DNA of 64,000 bases from Dokdonella_A sp049583635 (GTDB lineage: Bacteria; Pseudomonadota; Gammaproteobacteria; Xanthomonadales; Rhodanobacteraceae): the NCBI GenBank assembly GCA_049583635.1, contig JBAUWF010000090.1, forward strand, positions 94,160 through 158,159, in the 5' to 3' direction. Position numbers and translations under genes: made by a program. Below are positions 43,550 to 53,491 of this stretch, in pieces (position 1 is the stretch's first letter; each line of letters starts with the position of its first letter). The notes below the pieces were generated by a model. That model was not told the DNA's origin. It made no database searches and was given only the letters and a program-made list of their open reading frames with translations.

Positions 43550-43728
43550 TCGCAGTCGCGCCCGGCAGTGCGCCGGTGGCGGTCCAATGTCGGGTCGGCG
43601 CTCGCTGCGCGGGGTAGCATGGCGCCTGCGTGATGGCTTGAAGGGCTGCGGCAGGTGTCGTTTCGCTGCCCGGAGTCCCTGACGGTGATTGCCGTCCGCC
43701 GCCTCGCGGAGGTCTTTCACGGAGAGCA

Positions 43729-46700
43729 ATGCAGGTGCAGGAACGCAAGGGCGCGCGGTTCATGGTCAGACACTGGTGGCGGCGTATCCGCAAACGGTCC
43801 GCCAGTTCGCGTCGCTCGCAAGCGAACGAACCGCCGTTGCGCGCCGAATTGTTCAGCGGCGAGCAAATGGAGTTGCATGGCCGGACCCTCGCCGAACGCC
43901 ATCAGCCGGTCTTCGGCAAGGCCTCCGATCAACTAATCGGTCGCCTGACACGGAATCGCGCGGTATTGCTGGACGTCTGCACGCGATTGTCGGAAGCGAT
44001 CAAGGCCGGACGCAGCATTACGCCGGCGGCCGACTGGCTGCTGGACAATTTCTATCTGATCGAAGAGCAGATACGCACCGCCAGGCGCCATTTTCCAAAG
44101 GCCTACAGTTGGCACCTGCCACGTCTGCAAAGCGGACCCTCCGCGCAGCTGCCGCGCGTTTACGACATCGCGCTTCAGGCAATCGCACATGGTGACGGCC
44201 GCTTCGATCAGGACAGTCTGAGCCGATTCGTCGCGGCCTATCAGGAGGTGACTGCGCTCACCCTCGGCGAATTGTGGGCAATCCCGATCATGCTGCGCCT
44301 TGCGTTGATCGAGAACCTGCGGCGCGTCGCGCTGCTCGTGATTCGAAATCTGACGCATCGGAATCTGGCCGAACATTGGGCGGAGCAGATGGTCGCGACC
44401 AGCATCAGCGATTCGAAGAGCCTGATTCTCGTGGTCGCGGACATGGCTCGGTCGGAACCGCCAATGGTCAGTTCGTTCGTTGCGGAGATCGTTCGACACT
44501 TGCGCGCGCACGGGGTGGCGTTGGCACTGCCGTTGACCTGGATACAGCAACGGCTCGCCGAATCGGGGCTGACCATCGAGCAACTGGTGCAGACCGAGAA
44601 CCGCCAACAGGCGGCACTGCAGGTTTCCGTCAGCAACAGCATCGGCAGCCTGCGTCTGCTCGAAATCATCGACTGGCGTGAATTCGTCGAAGAAGTCAGT
44701 CAGGCCGAACAGGTGCTGCGCGAAGACCCTGCCGGTGTGTACGCGCAAATGGATTTTGCTACGCGCGATCAATATCGCCATGTGATCGAGCGGGTGGCGA
44801 GAAAAAGCGCGCAATCGGAACTCGCCGTCGCCCGCGCAGCAGTCGATCTCGCGCATCGGGGTGCAATCGGCAGCGGCCGCGAGTCGCGTCGCGCACATGT
44901 CGGCTATTACCTGATCGACCATGGCCTGATCGACTTGCAGCGGAGCGTGGGCAGGCGCGTCGCATTCCATGAGTGGCCGCGACAATTGCCCGGCAGCTTC
45001 CCGGTGTCCTTGTACCTTGGCGCGATCGCGGGTACCGCGATCGTGTTGACGGCGCTGTTGCTGGCACGCGCGGAATCGGACGGAGAAACCGGAGGGATGC
45101 TGGTGCTGCTCGGAGCGCTCGCCTTTTTTGCGGTCAGTCAGTTCGGCGTAGCTTTGGTGAATCGACTGTCCGCACTCACGGCTATCGCGCGGATTCTCCC
45201 GCGCATGGACTTCGATCGCGGCATTCCACCCGACAGCAAGACCTTGGTCGCCGTACCGTGCATGTTGTCCTCCAGTGAAACCGTGGACCGATTGATCGAG
45301 GATCTGGAAATCCGCTTTCTCGCCAATCGCGAACAGCATCTGTTTTACGCGTTGCTGACCGATTTTCCCGACGCGTCGGCAGAGACGATGCCGTCCGACG
45401 AGGCCCTGCTGGTGCGGGCGGCCAGCGCGATCGAACGGCTGAATGCGGAGTATGCGGATCGCGGGCAGACGCCATTCTTCCTGCTGCACCGGCCGCGCCG
45501 CTGGAACGCGCGCGAGGGAGTGTGGATGGGTCACGAGCGCAAGCGCGGCAAGCTGGCCGATCTCAATGCCTTGTTGCGCGGCGATCCTGGAGATCGGTTT
45601 GCTCAGGTCGCGGGCGATACGTCGATCCTTACCGGCGTGAAATACGTCATCACGCTGGATGCCGACACGCAGCTGCCGCGCGAATCGGCACGCACGATGA
45701 TCGCCGCGCTCGCGCATCCGCTCAATCGTGCCGAATACGATGCGAAGCGGCGGCGGGTAACGCTCGGCTACGGCATCCTGCAACCGCGCGTGAGCGCGCG
45801 TGCGATGGACTCACGCGACGCGGAATCCCGCGGTTCGCGCTACCTTGCCTTGTTCGGTGGCGAGTCGGGCATCGATCCGTACACGCGCGCGGTGTCCGAT
45901 ACCTATCAGGATCTGTTCGGGGAAGGCTCGTTCATCGGCAAGGGCATATACGATCTCGACACGTTCGAGCGCGCGTTGAACGATCGCTTTCCCGACAACC
46001 GCATCCTCAGTCATGATCTGCTCGAGGGCTGTTATGCGCGTTCCGGACTGCTCAGCGATGTCGAGCTTCGCGAGTCCTTTCCGTGGCGCTACGTCGACGA
46101 TGTGCGCAGGCGCCATCGCTGGATCCGTGGCGACTGGCAATTGGCCGGCTGGTTGTTTCCGTGGGTTGCCGGCCCGCAAGGTGCGCTCGAAAAGAACACG
46201 CTCACGGCGCTGGCGCGCTGGAAAATCCTCGACAACTTGCGTCGCAGCCTGGTGCCGCTTGCGCTGCTCGGCCTGCTGCTGACCGGTTGGGCCGCGCTGG
46301 CATCGCCGTGGTTCTGGACCGCAACCGTACTCTCCGTGTTGCTGCTGCCGGCGCTGCTCGACTGCACGCTCGATCTTGCCCGCGTTGCGGGCGGTCAGAC
46401 ATTCGGCGCGCACCTTGCGACACAGTTGCGCAGCGGTGCCCAGCGCCTGGCCCAGGTCGCATTCGCATTGATTTGCCTGCCGTTCGAGACCTGGTTCAGT
46501 CTCGACGCAATCGTGCGCACGCTCTGGCGCATGCATATCTCGCAACGGCATCTGCTCGAGTGGATGCCATCGGGCAGCTTCGATTCGGCGGGTGAAGCCG
46601 GATTCGCCGCGTCGTGGCGCCGGATGTGGATTGCGCCGGCGCTCGCACTGACGGCGGTGGTGGGGTTGACGATGCTGCGCCCGTGGTCGCTGCCGGTCGC

Positions 46701-49700
46701 TGCACCGATCCTGCTGCTGTGGTTTTTCTCGCCGGCCGTTGCCTGGTGGATCAGCCGCCCGCACGGTGAACAGCGCCTGTTGCTGGAGCCTTTTGAGGCC
46801 TTGTTCCTGCGGCGCATGGCACGTCGAACCTGGGCGTTCTTCGAGCGCTACGTCGGAGCAGAGGACCATTGGCTGCCCCCGGACAACGTTCAGGAGCAGC
46901 CGCACCCGACAGTCGCGCATCGCACCTCGCCGACCAATATCGGCCTTGCGTTGCTGGCCAATCTCGCCGCCTGGGACTTCGGTTATCTGACCGCGGCCGG
47001 ATTGGTCGAGCGCACCGGTCGCACGCTTGGGACATTGCGCGAACTGGAGCGCTATCGCGGCCATTTTTTCAACTGGTACGACACCAAAACCCTGCAACCG
47101 TTGCTGCCGATGTACATATCGACGGTCGACAGCGGCAATCTGGTCGGCCACCTGCTCACCTTGCGTCAAGGCCTGCTCGCCCTGCGCGACGCACCGGTAT
47201 TGCATCCGCGTGTGCTCGACGGGCTGGCCGACACCCTGGCTGTGTGTACCGAAGGCGCCGGCGAACGCGGAGCCGAAGTTCGCGCGCAACTGCTCGCGCA
47301 TCTTGCGCACGCGCGCGAATCGCCAGTCGTCACTGCGCGTGTTGCGCAGCAGGTCCTGACCCGGCTGCGCGATGCCGGCGACCAGTTGGTGACGTCGCTC
47401 GCGTCCGACACCGATAGTGAAGTCCTCGATTGGGCTGATGCATTTGCCAGCCAATGCACATCAGCGCTGGACGAACTGAATGTGCTTGCACCGTGGTGCG
47501 AGCTTGCGGTGCCGGATCGCTGGCGCGACGTTGTCGACAGTGCCGGGATTCCGCGATTCGGCGAAGTTGCCCGCGATGAGTTGCCCTGGTTCACGGACTT
47601 GCAGCGTGCATGCCGCGATTCGGCCCGAACGCCCAGCGTGGTCGAGCAAGAATGGCTCGATGCGGTGACGCACGCGGTAGCTGTTGCCGGTCGTCACGCA
47701 CGAGGGCGTATTGATGCGATCGAGCGTCTGGCATTCGATGCGGGCGATTTCGCTCACGTCGACTACGGTTTCCTGTACGACCGCAGGCGTCACCTGTTCT
47801 CGATTGGATACAACTTTGCCGAGCGTCGTCTGGATGCGAGCTACTACGACCTGCTTGCGTCCGAGGCGCGCCTGTGCATTTTCATCGCCATTGCGCAGGG
47901 ACAGGTTCCGCAGGAAAGCTGGTTTGCGCTTGGCCGCCTGCTGACAAGCGCCGGCGGCGAGCCGACCTTGCTGTCGTGGAGCGGCTCGATGTTCGAATAT
48001 CTGATGCCTTCGCTGGTCATGCCGACGTTTGCGGCGACTTTGCTCGAGCACACCTGCCATGGAGCGGTTCGCCGTCAGATCGCCTATGGCCAGCAACATG
48101 GCGTGCCTTGGGGCATTTCCGAGTCGGGCTACAACCTGGTCGATGCATCGCTCAATTACCAGTATCGTGCGTTCGGTGTGCCCGAGCTTGGGCTCAAGCG
48201 CGGACTCGCCGACGATCTGGTGGTTGCGCCGTACGCCAGCATGCTTGCGTTGCCGATCGTGCCGCAGGCAGCTGCGGCGAATCTGCAGCGTCTGGCCGAC
48301 AGCGGCGTACTCGGCCGTTACGGATTCTACGAGGCGGTTGACTACACGCCTGGCCGTGTGCCACGCGGCCAGTCGAGCAGCGTGGTTTTCTCGTTCATGG
48401 CGCATCACCAGGGAATGAGTCTGCTGGCGCTGGTGCAAGCCTTGCGGCATCAGCCGATGCAGCGGCGATTCGAAGCCGATCCGCTGTTGCAGTCGGCCAT
48501 GCTGCTGCTGCAAGAACGCGTGCCCAAGTCGGCGGGCTCGGTCATACATGCGGAACTTGCCGATTTCGAGCGCGGTTCCGGTGAGCGCGAACTCTCAATG
48601 CGCGTGCTGCACCGACCCGATACTGCCGTCCCGGCCCTGCAATTACTGTCCAACAGCCGCTATCGCGTGATGGTAACCGCTGCCGGCGGCGGTTACAGCC
48701 GATGGAAAAACTTCGCAATCACCCGCTGGCGCGAGGATGCCACCCGCGATAACTGGGGAGCATTCTGCTATTTGCGCGATGTGGAAAGCGGCGAGGTCTG
48801 GTCGACCACGTTCCAGCCGACCAGCGCGGCGGCCGAGATCTACGAGGCGACCTTCAGCGAACCGCGCGTGCAGTTTCGCCTTCTCGGTACCAATTTCGAT
48901 ACCCAAACCGAAATCGTCGTGTCGCCCGAGGACGACATCGAGTTGCGCCGCACGCGCATTACCAATCGCACGCGCACGAGCCGCACCATCGAAGTCACCA
49001 GCTATGCCGAGGTGGTGCTTGCCGACCCGGTGGCCGACGCCATGCATCCGGCATTCGGCAATCTGTTCGTCGAGACCGAGATTCTCGAAGCGCGTCAGGC
49101 CATCCTGTGTACGCGCCGGCCACGCTCGCTCGAAGAGCAGGTGCCATGGATGTTCCACCTGCTGGCGGTTCGCGGTGCCCACAGCAGCTCCGTATCGTTC
49201 GAAACCGACCGCCTGCGTTTCATCGGTCGCGGCAACAGCAGTGCGAATCCCGAAGCGCTGCGTGTGCCCGGCGTGCTGTCGGGCAGTCAGGGCTCGGTAC
49301 TCGATCCGATTGTTGCGATCCGTCATCGCATCGAACTCGAACCGGAACAGTCGGCCAGCTTCGATCTGGTCATCGGCGCCGGCGAGAGCCGCGAAATCTG
49401 TCTCGGCTTGGCCGAGAAGTATCACGACTGGCATCTGGCCGATCGGGTGTTCGATCTGGTCTGGACGCACAGTCAGGTCGTGTTGCGCCAGATCAATATC
49501 AGCGAGGCCGACGTTCAACTCTATGGGCGCCTCACCGGCAACGTGATCTACGGCAATGCTTCGCTGCGCGCCAATGCCGAGCTGGTGGCGCGCAACCGGC
49601 GTGGTCAGTCCGGCCTTTGGGGGTATGCGATTTCCGGTGACCTGCCGATCGTGCTGGTGCAGATCAAGGACCCCGTCGAAATCGATCTGGTGCGCCAACT

Positions 49701-52515
49701 GGTGCAGGCCCATACCTACTGGCGCCTCAAGGGCCTCGCGGTTGATCTGGTCATCTGGAACGAGGATCGTGGTGGTTACCGCCAGCTGCTGCACGATCAG
49801 ATCATGGGTCTGATCGCGGCTGGCGTCGACGCCAACCTGATCGACCAGCCGGGCGGCATTTTCGTTCGTGCTGCCGAACAGATTCCGGCCGAGGATCGCG
49901 TTCTGCTGCAATCGGTCGCAAGGGTTATCCTTTCCGGCAGCCGTGGAACCTTCGCCGAGCAGGTGAAACGGCGCGAAGTGCTGGAATCACCACTCGCCCG
50001 TTTCGCGCCGACGCGCCTGCGAACCGAAGCGCCGCCGGCATGGAGCGCGGCGCCACGTGAGCTTGCATTGTCCAACGGCATCGGCGGTTTCGCCGCGGAC
50101 GGACGCGAATACGTCATCACGCTTGCAGCCGGCCGCATGACGCCGGCGCCATGGTCCAATGTGCTGGCCAATCCGGATTTCGGCTGCATCGTCACCGAAT
50201 GCGGCGGCGGTTATACCTGGAAGGAAAACGCGCACGAATTCCGCTTGACGCCGTGGCACAACGATCCGGTCAGCGATGCCGGTGGTGAGGCGTTCTATCT
50301 GCGTGACGAGGAAACCGGGCAGTTCTGGTCACCGACACCGCTACCCGCACGCGGCAGCGGTGACTATGTCTGTCGCCACGGTTTCGGTTACAGCGTGTTC
50401 GAGCACGGCGAAGACGGCATCGAAAGTGCATTGAGGATCTACGTCGATGCAGTCGCACCGGTCAAGTTTTTCGTGCTCAAGCTCGATAACGCATCCGGGC
50501 GGGCGCGACAGCTATCCGTGACCGGCTACATCGAATGGGTGCTCGGCGACCTGCGCGAAAAGACCGCGCTGCATGTCGTCACTGCGCTCGATCCGAATAC
50601 CGGCGCGCTGTTCGCGAGCAATTCCTACAATACGGAGTTCGCCGATCAGGTCGCGTTCTTCGATGTCGACGAGATCAACCGCACGTTGAGCGGCGACCGC
50701 GCCGAATTCATCGGACGCAACGGCAGCCTCGCCGCGCCGGCGGCCATGGCTCGGGCCAATCTGAGCGGCAAGGTCGGCGCCGTGCTTGATCCGTGCGGCG
50801 CGATCCAGATTCCGCTGGAACTCGCCGATGGCGCATCGCGTGTGCTGATCTTCCGGCTCGGCGTCGGGCGCGGTGCGGAGAATGCGAGCGATCTGGTGCT
50901 GCGCTTGCGCAAGGCCGGCACCGCACGCATGGCGATTGAAGCGGTCGACAAGGTCTGGCAGCGCGCACTCGGAACCATCCAGGTCGAAACACCCGAGCCT
51001 GCGCTCGACCTGCTGTGCAACGGTTGGCTGCTTTACCAGGTGATTGCTTCCCGGCTGTGGGGCCGCAGCGGCTACTACCAGTCCGGCGGAGCGTTCGGAT
51101 TTCGCGACCAGTTGCAGGATGTCATGGCGCTGGTGCACAGCGAGCCGACGTTGGTACGCCGGCAATTGCTTTTGCATGCGTCGCGGCAGTTCCGCGAAGG
51201 CGACGTGCAGCACTGGTGGCATCCACCGAGCGGTCGTGGCGTACGCACGCGCTGCTCGGATGATTTTCTGTGGCTGCCCCTCGCCACCTGCCGCTACGTC
51301 GAGGTCACTGGCGATAGTTCCGTGCTGGCCGAACCAGTGTATTTCATCGAGGGCCGCGCCCTCAATGCCGGCGAGGAGTCCTACTACGACTTGCCGACGC
51401 GTTCGGACCAACGCGCCAGCTTGTACGAGCATTGTGTGCGCGCGATCGAACACGGCTTGCGCACCGGCGTTCACGGTCTGCCGCTGATCGGCAGCGGCGA
51501 CTGGAACGACGGCATGAACAACGTCGGTCCCGAAGGTCGAGGCGAAAGCGTCTGGCTGGCATTTTTCTTCCACGAAGTGCTGACCGAATTCAGCGCGATC
51601 GCGCTGAACAAGCACGACGCGGCATTCGCCGAGAAGTGCGAAAGCGTGGCGATCAATCTTCGTGCCCATATCGAACGCGAAGCCTGGGACGGCGCCTGGT
51701 ACAAACGCGCATGGTTCGACGACGGCACTCCGCTCGGTTCGGCCGGTAACGTCGAATGCCGCATCGACTCGATTTCGCAAAGCTGGTCGGTTCTGTCCGG
51801 TGCGGGCGCTCCGCAACGCACGACGCTCGCGCTGGATGCACTCGACCGGCATCTGGTGCGTCCGGACGCGCGTTTGATCCAGTTGCTTGACCCGCCATTC
51901 GACAAGGCGCCGATGGATCCGGGATACATCCGCGGCTACGCACCCGGAGTGCGCGAAAACGGTGGCCAGTACACGCACGCGGCGATCTGGGCGGTCATGG
52001 CATTCGCGAAAGCGCGTCGCGTCGAGCGCGCCTGGGAACTGTTCCACATGATCAATCCGCTGTGCCATGCAGACTCCGCTGCGGCAAGCACCCTGTACAA
52101 GGTCGAACCGTACGTGGTTGCGGCCGATGTCTATGCGATCGCGCCACACACCGGACGCGGTGGCTGGACCTGGTACACCGGCTCGGCCGGCTGGATGTAC
52201 CGACTGGCGACCGAATCGCTGCTGGGCATTCGGCGCAGCGGCGACCGGCTGCGGTTCGAACCGTGCCTGCCAGCGGCATGGCCCGGGTTCGCGCTGCGCT
52301 ATTGTCTCGGCAACAGCCTCTATCGCATCGTGGTAAGGCGGGCGCGCACGGCCGGGATCCGCGTCGGCGTGGTGCTCGACGGCAAGCCACAAGCAGACGG
52401 CAGCGTGCGCCTGATCGACGACGGTCAGGCGCATGCGGTTGAGGTCATCGTGTCGGAACAGTCCGGCAGTGCGGACAGCGGACACTCGGAACACGCGCTC
52501 GTGCACCCGTCATGA
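43729..52515 (+). CDS. ndvB: Cyclic beta-1,2-glucan synthase homologue (NdvB/ChvB type)
   Basis: A 2928-residue membrane enzyme, matching the ~2800-2900 of rhizobial NdvB. Residues ~430-490 and ~840-1020 hold the membrane helices. Between them is the GT84 glucosyltransferase domain, with LDADTQLPRE (Asp644/Asp646) and RRHRWIRGDWQL (near 798). The glucoamylase-like transglycosylase part (GH189, about 1080-1560) has YGVFYDRR-type text (YGFLYDRRRHLFSIGYNFAE) and GQSSSVVFSFMAHHQGMSLL. GH94-like beta domains and the phosphorylase-type catalytic barrel (about 2380-2860, GDWNDGMNNVG at 2590-2600) follow. It should make and size periplasmic cyclic glucans. ATG 43729 has GGAGAG upstream. It is monocistronic. 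Confidence 0.93.
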   Translation: MQVQERKGARFMVRHWWRRIRKRSASSRRSQANEPPLRAELFSGEQMELHGRTLAERHQPVFGKASDQLIGRLTRNRAVLLDVCTRLSEAIKAGRSITPAADWLLDNFYLIEEQIRTARRHFPKAYSWHLPRLQSGPSAQLPRVYDIALQAIAHGDGRFDQDSLSRFVAAYQEVTALTLGELWAIPIMLRLALIENLRRVALLVIRNLTHRNLAEHWAEQMVATSISDSKSLILVVADMARSEPPMVSSFVAEIVRHLRAHGVALALPLTWIQQRLAESGLTIEQLVQTENRQQAALQVSVSNSIGSLRLLEIIDWREFVEEVSQAEQVLREDPAGVYAQMDFATRDQYRHVIERVARKSAQSELAVARAAVDLAHRGAIGSGRESRRAHVGYYLIDHGLIDLQRSVGRRVAFHEWPRQLPGSFPVSLYLGAIAGTAIVLTALLLARAESDGETGGMLVLLGALAFFAVSQFGVALVNRLSALTAIARILPRMDFDRGIPPDSKTLVAVPCMLSSSETVDRLIEDLEIRFLANREQHLFYALLTDFPDASAETMPSDEALLVRAASAIERLNAEYADRGQTPFFLLHRPRRWNAREGVWMGHERKRGKLADLNALLRGDPGDRFAQVAGDTSILTGVKYVITLDADTQLPRESARTMIAALAHPLNRAEYDAKRRRVTLGYGILQPRVSARAMDSRDAESRGSRYLALFGGESGIDPYTRAVSDTYQDLFGEGSFIGKGIYDLDTFERALNDRFPDNRILSHDLLEGCYARSGLLSDVELRESFPWRYVDDVRRRHRWIRGDWQLAGWLFPWVAGPQGALEKNTLTALARWKILDNLRRSLVPLALLGLLLTGWAALASPWFWTATVLSVLLLPALLDCTLDLARVAGGQTFGAHLATQLRSGAQRLAQVAFALICLPFETWFSLDAIVRTLWRMHISQRHLLEWMPSGSFDSAGEAGFAASWRRMWIAPALALTAVVGLTMLRPWSLPVAAPILLLWFFSPAVAWWISRPHGEQRLLLEPFEALFLRRMARRTWAFFERYVGAEDHWLPPDNVQEQPHPTVAHRTSPTNIGLALLANLAAWDFGYLTAAGLVERTGRTLGTLRELERYRGHFFNWYDTKTLQPLLPMYISTVDSGNLVGHLLTLRQGLLALRDAPVLHPRVLDGLADTLAVCTEGAGERGAEVRAQLLAHLAHARESPVVTARVAQQVLTRLRDAGDQLVTSLASDTDSEVLDWADAFASQCTSALDELNVLAPWCELAVPDRWRDVVDSAGIPRFGEVARDELPWFTDLQRACRDSARTPSVVEQEWLDAVTHAVAVAGRHARGRIDAIERLAFDAGDFAHVDYGFLYDRRRHLFSIGYNFAERRLDASYYDLLASEARLCIFIAIAQGQVPQESWFALGRLLTSAGGEPTLLSWSGSMFEYLMPSLVMPTFAATLLEHTCHGAVRRQIAYGQQHGVPWGISESGYNLVDASLNYQYRAFGVPELGLKRGLADDLVVAPYASMLALPIVPQAAAANLQRLADSGVLGRYGFYEAVDYTPGRVPRGQSSSVVFSFMAHHQGMSLLALVQALRHQPMQRRFEADPLLQSAMLLLQERVPKSAGSVIHAELADFERGSGERELSMRVLHRPDTAVPALQLLSNSRYRVMVTAAGGGYSRWKNFAITRWREDATRDNWGAFCYLRDVESGEVWSTTFQPTSAAAEIYEATFSEPRVQFRLLGTNFDTQTEIVVSPEDDIELRRTRITNRTRTSRTIEVTSYAEVVLADPVADAMHPAFGNLFVETEILEARQAILCTRRPRSLEEQVPWMFHLLAVRGAHSSSVSFETDRLRFIGRGNSSANPEALRVPGVLSGSQGSVLDPIVAIRHRIELEPEQSASFDLVIGAGESREICLGLAEKYHDWHLADRVFDLVWTHSQVVLRQINISEADVQLYGRLTGNVIYGNASLRANAELVARNRRGQSGLWGYAISGDLPIVLVQIKDPVEIDLVRQLVQAHTYWRLKGLAVDLVIWNEDRGGYRQLLHDQIMGLIAAGVDANLIDQPGGIFVRAAEQIPAEDRVLLQSVARVILSGSRGTFAEQVKRREVLESPLARFAPTRLRTEAPPAWSAAPRELALSNGIGGFAADGREYVITLAAGRMTPAPWSNVLANPDFGCIVTECGGGYTWKENAHEFRLTPWHNDPVSDAGGEAFYLRDEETGQFWSPTPLPARGSGDYVCRHGFGYSVFEHGEDGIESALRIYVDAVAPVKFFVLKLDNASGRARQLSVTGYIEWVLGDLREKTALHVVTALDPNTGALFASNSYNTEFADQVAFFDVDEINRTLSGDRAEFIGRNGSLAAPAAMARANLSGKVGAVLDPCGAIQIPLELADGASRVLIFRLGVGRGAENASDLVLRLRKAGTARMAIEAVDKVWQRALGTIQVETPEPALDLLCNGWLLYQVIASRLWGRSGYYQSGGAFGFRDQLQDVMALVHSEPTLVRRQLLLHASRQFREGDVQHWWHPPSGRGVRTRCSDDFLWLPLATCRYVEVTGDSSVLAEPVYFIEGRALNAGEESYYDLPTRSDQRASLYEHCVRAIEHGLRTGVHGLPLIGSGDWNDGMNNVGPEGRGESVWLAFFFHEVLTEFSAIALNKHDAAFAEKCESVAINLRAHIEREAWDGAWYKRAWFDDGTPLGSAGNVECRIDSISQSWSVLSGAGAPQRTTLALDALDRHLVRPDARLIQLLDPPFDKAPMDPGYIRGYAPGVRENGGQYTHAAIWAVMAFAKARRVERAWELFHMINPLCHADSAAASTLYKVEPYVVAADVYAIAPHTGRGGWTWYTGSAGWMYRLATESLLGIRRSGDRLRFEPCLPAAWPGFALRYCLGNSLYRIVVRRARTAGIRVGVVLDGKPQADGSVRLIDDGQAHAVEVIVSEQSGSADSGHSEHALVHPS

Positions 52516-52639
52516 CTTTCGACACGGCAACCTAACTGACTGATTGCGCATCTATTCCCGTGCAAGTCCGACACGAACCAACGCTGGCATGAAGCTTGCG
52601 GAGCACAGGAACGAATCAAATGACCGAATGGAGTGCATC

Positions 52640-52948
52640 ATGAATCTCAACATGCAACTGATCCGTGGTTGCGCAGCATTGCTGGTGATCATCGCTCTCG
52701 CTGCCGCCGCTGTCCTGGCGCCGGCCGCAATTCGGCCATGTTCGCAACCCGTGTTGACGCAGCAACCGCTCAAGGCCGCCGGCGCCGATCGCGCCTCCGA
52801 AAGACGGATCGAAGCGAGCCGGTTGTCGGCCGCGCAAGCCTGCCCGCTGTGCAGCTCGCTCGCCATAACCATCGAGCATTCACGCGGCGTACGTTCCACC
52901 GCCGTCGAGGCCACCTTCGGATCAGCACGCTTGAACGCATCGTTGTGA
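52640..52948 (+). CDS. Small exported protein (tentative)
   Basis: A 102-residue ORF. MNLNMQLIRGCAALLVIIALAAAAVLAPAA is a plausible signal peptide or membrane anchor, and GGAG precedes the ATG by 5 bases. The mature part is short, with CPLCSS and no recognised family. Its stop overlaps a GTG (52945) that is in frame with trmL, giving a GTGA junction like the coupled genes elsewhere in this window. That supports it as real, but the sequence by itself does not prove it. Confidence 0.42.
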   Translation: MNLNMQLIRGCAALLVIIALAAAAVLAPAAIRPCSQPVLTQQPLKAAGADRASERRIEASRLSAAQACPLCSSLAITIEHSRGVRSTAVEATFGSARLNASL

Positions 52949-52977
52949 AGGCCGGTGCCGGTCAATATCGGCACCGT

Positions 52978-53445
52978 TTGCTTCATGTAGTGTTGTTCGA
53001 GCCGCAGATTCCCCCGAACACCGGCAACGTCATTCGCCTGTGCGCCAACACCGGAGCCGTGTTGCATTTGATCCGACCGCTCGGGTTCGATCTGGACCAT
53101 GCCAAACTGCGGCGCGCCGGTCTCGACTATGGTGAATTCGCCGATGTGTGCGTGCACAACGATCTGGCCACGTTTGTCGCGGACGTGGCGCCGACGCGCC
53201 TGTTGGCCCTGTCGACACGTGGCACGTCGCGCTACGACCGCATCGCCTATGCCGCCGGCGATGCGTTGCTGTTCGGTCCGGAAACGCGCGGACTGCCGCA
53301 GGAGGTGCTCGATGCGCTGCCGTCCGCGCAATGCGTGTGCCTGCCGATGCAACCAGGCAGCCGCAGCCTCAACCTTTCCAACGCGGTCGCGGTCACCGTT
53401 TTCGAGGCTTGGCGGCAACTCGGGTTCAGCGGCGCGCAGGAATAA
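52978..53445 (+). CDS. trmL: tRNA (cytidine(34)/uridine(34)-2'-O)-methyltransferase TrmL
   Basis: A ~155-residue SPOUT (alpha/beta knot) enzyme that methylates the wobble base of tRNA-Leu. The family signature is HVVLFEPQIPPNTGNVIRLC, followed by LHLIRPLGFDLDHAKLRRAG, LFGPETRGLPQEVL and the knot motif MQPGSRSLNLSNAVAV. TrmL proteins begin one or two residues before the HVVLF strand, which points to TTG 52978. GTG 52945 is the alternative and would couple it to the small ORF upstream. It converges on gpsA with 46 bases between the stops. Confidence 0.93.
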   Translation: MLHVVLFEPQIPPNTGNVIRLCANTGAVLHLIRPLGFDLDHAKLRRAGLDYGEFADVCVHNDLATFVADVAPTRLLALSTRGTSRYDRIAYAAGDALLFGPETRGLPQEVLDALPSAQCVCLPMQPGSRSLNLSNAVAVTVFEAWRQLGFSGAQE

Positions 53446-53491
53446 CCGTCCAGTTGCAGGCACCGTTGCGCCCGGGGTCCGGTGAGCGCTA

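Noticed and set aside
43933..52506. Several long minus-strand frames (for example 43933-45783, 45811-47454, 50512-52506) opposite the glucan synthase
   Set aside because: They mirror the GC-rich codon pattern of the plus-strand gene and contain no recognised protein text.
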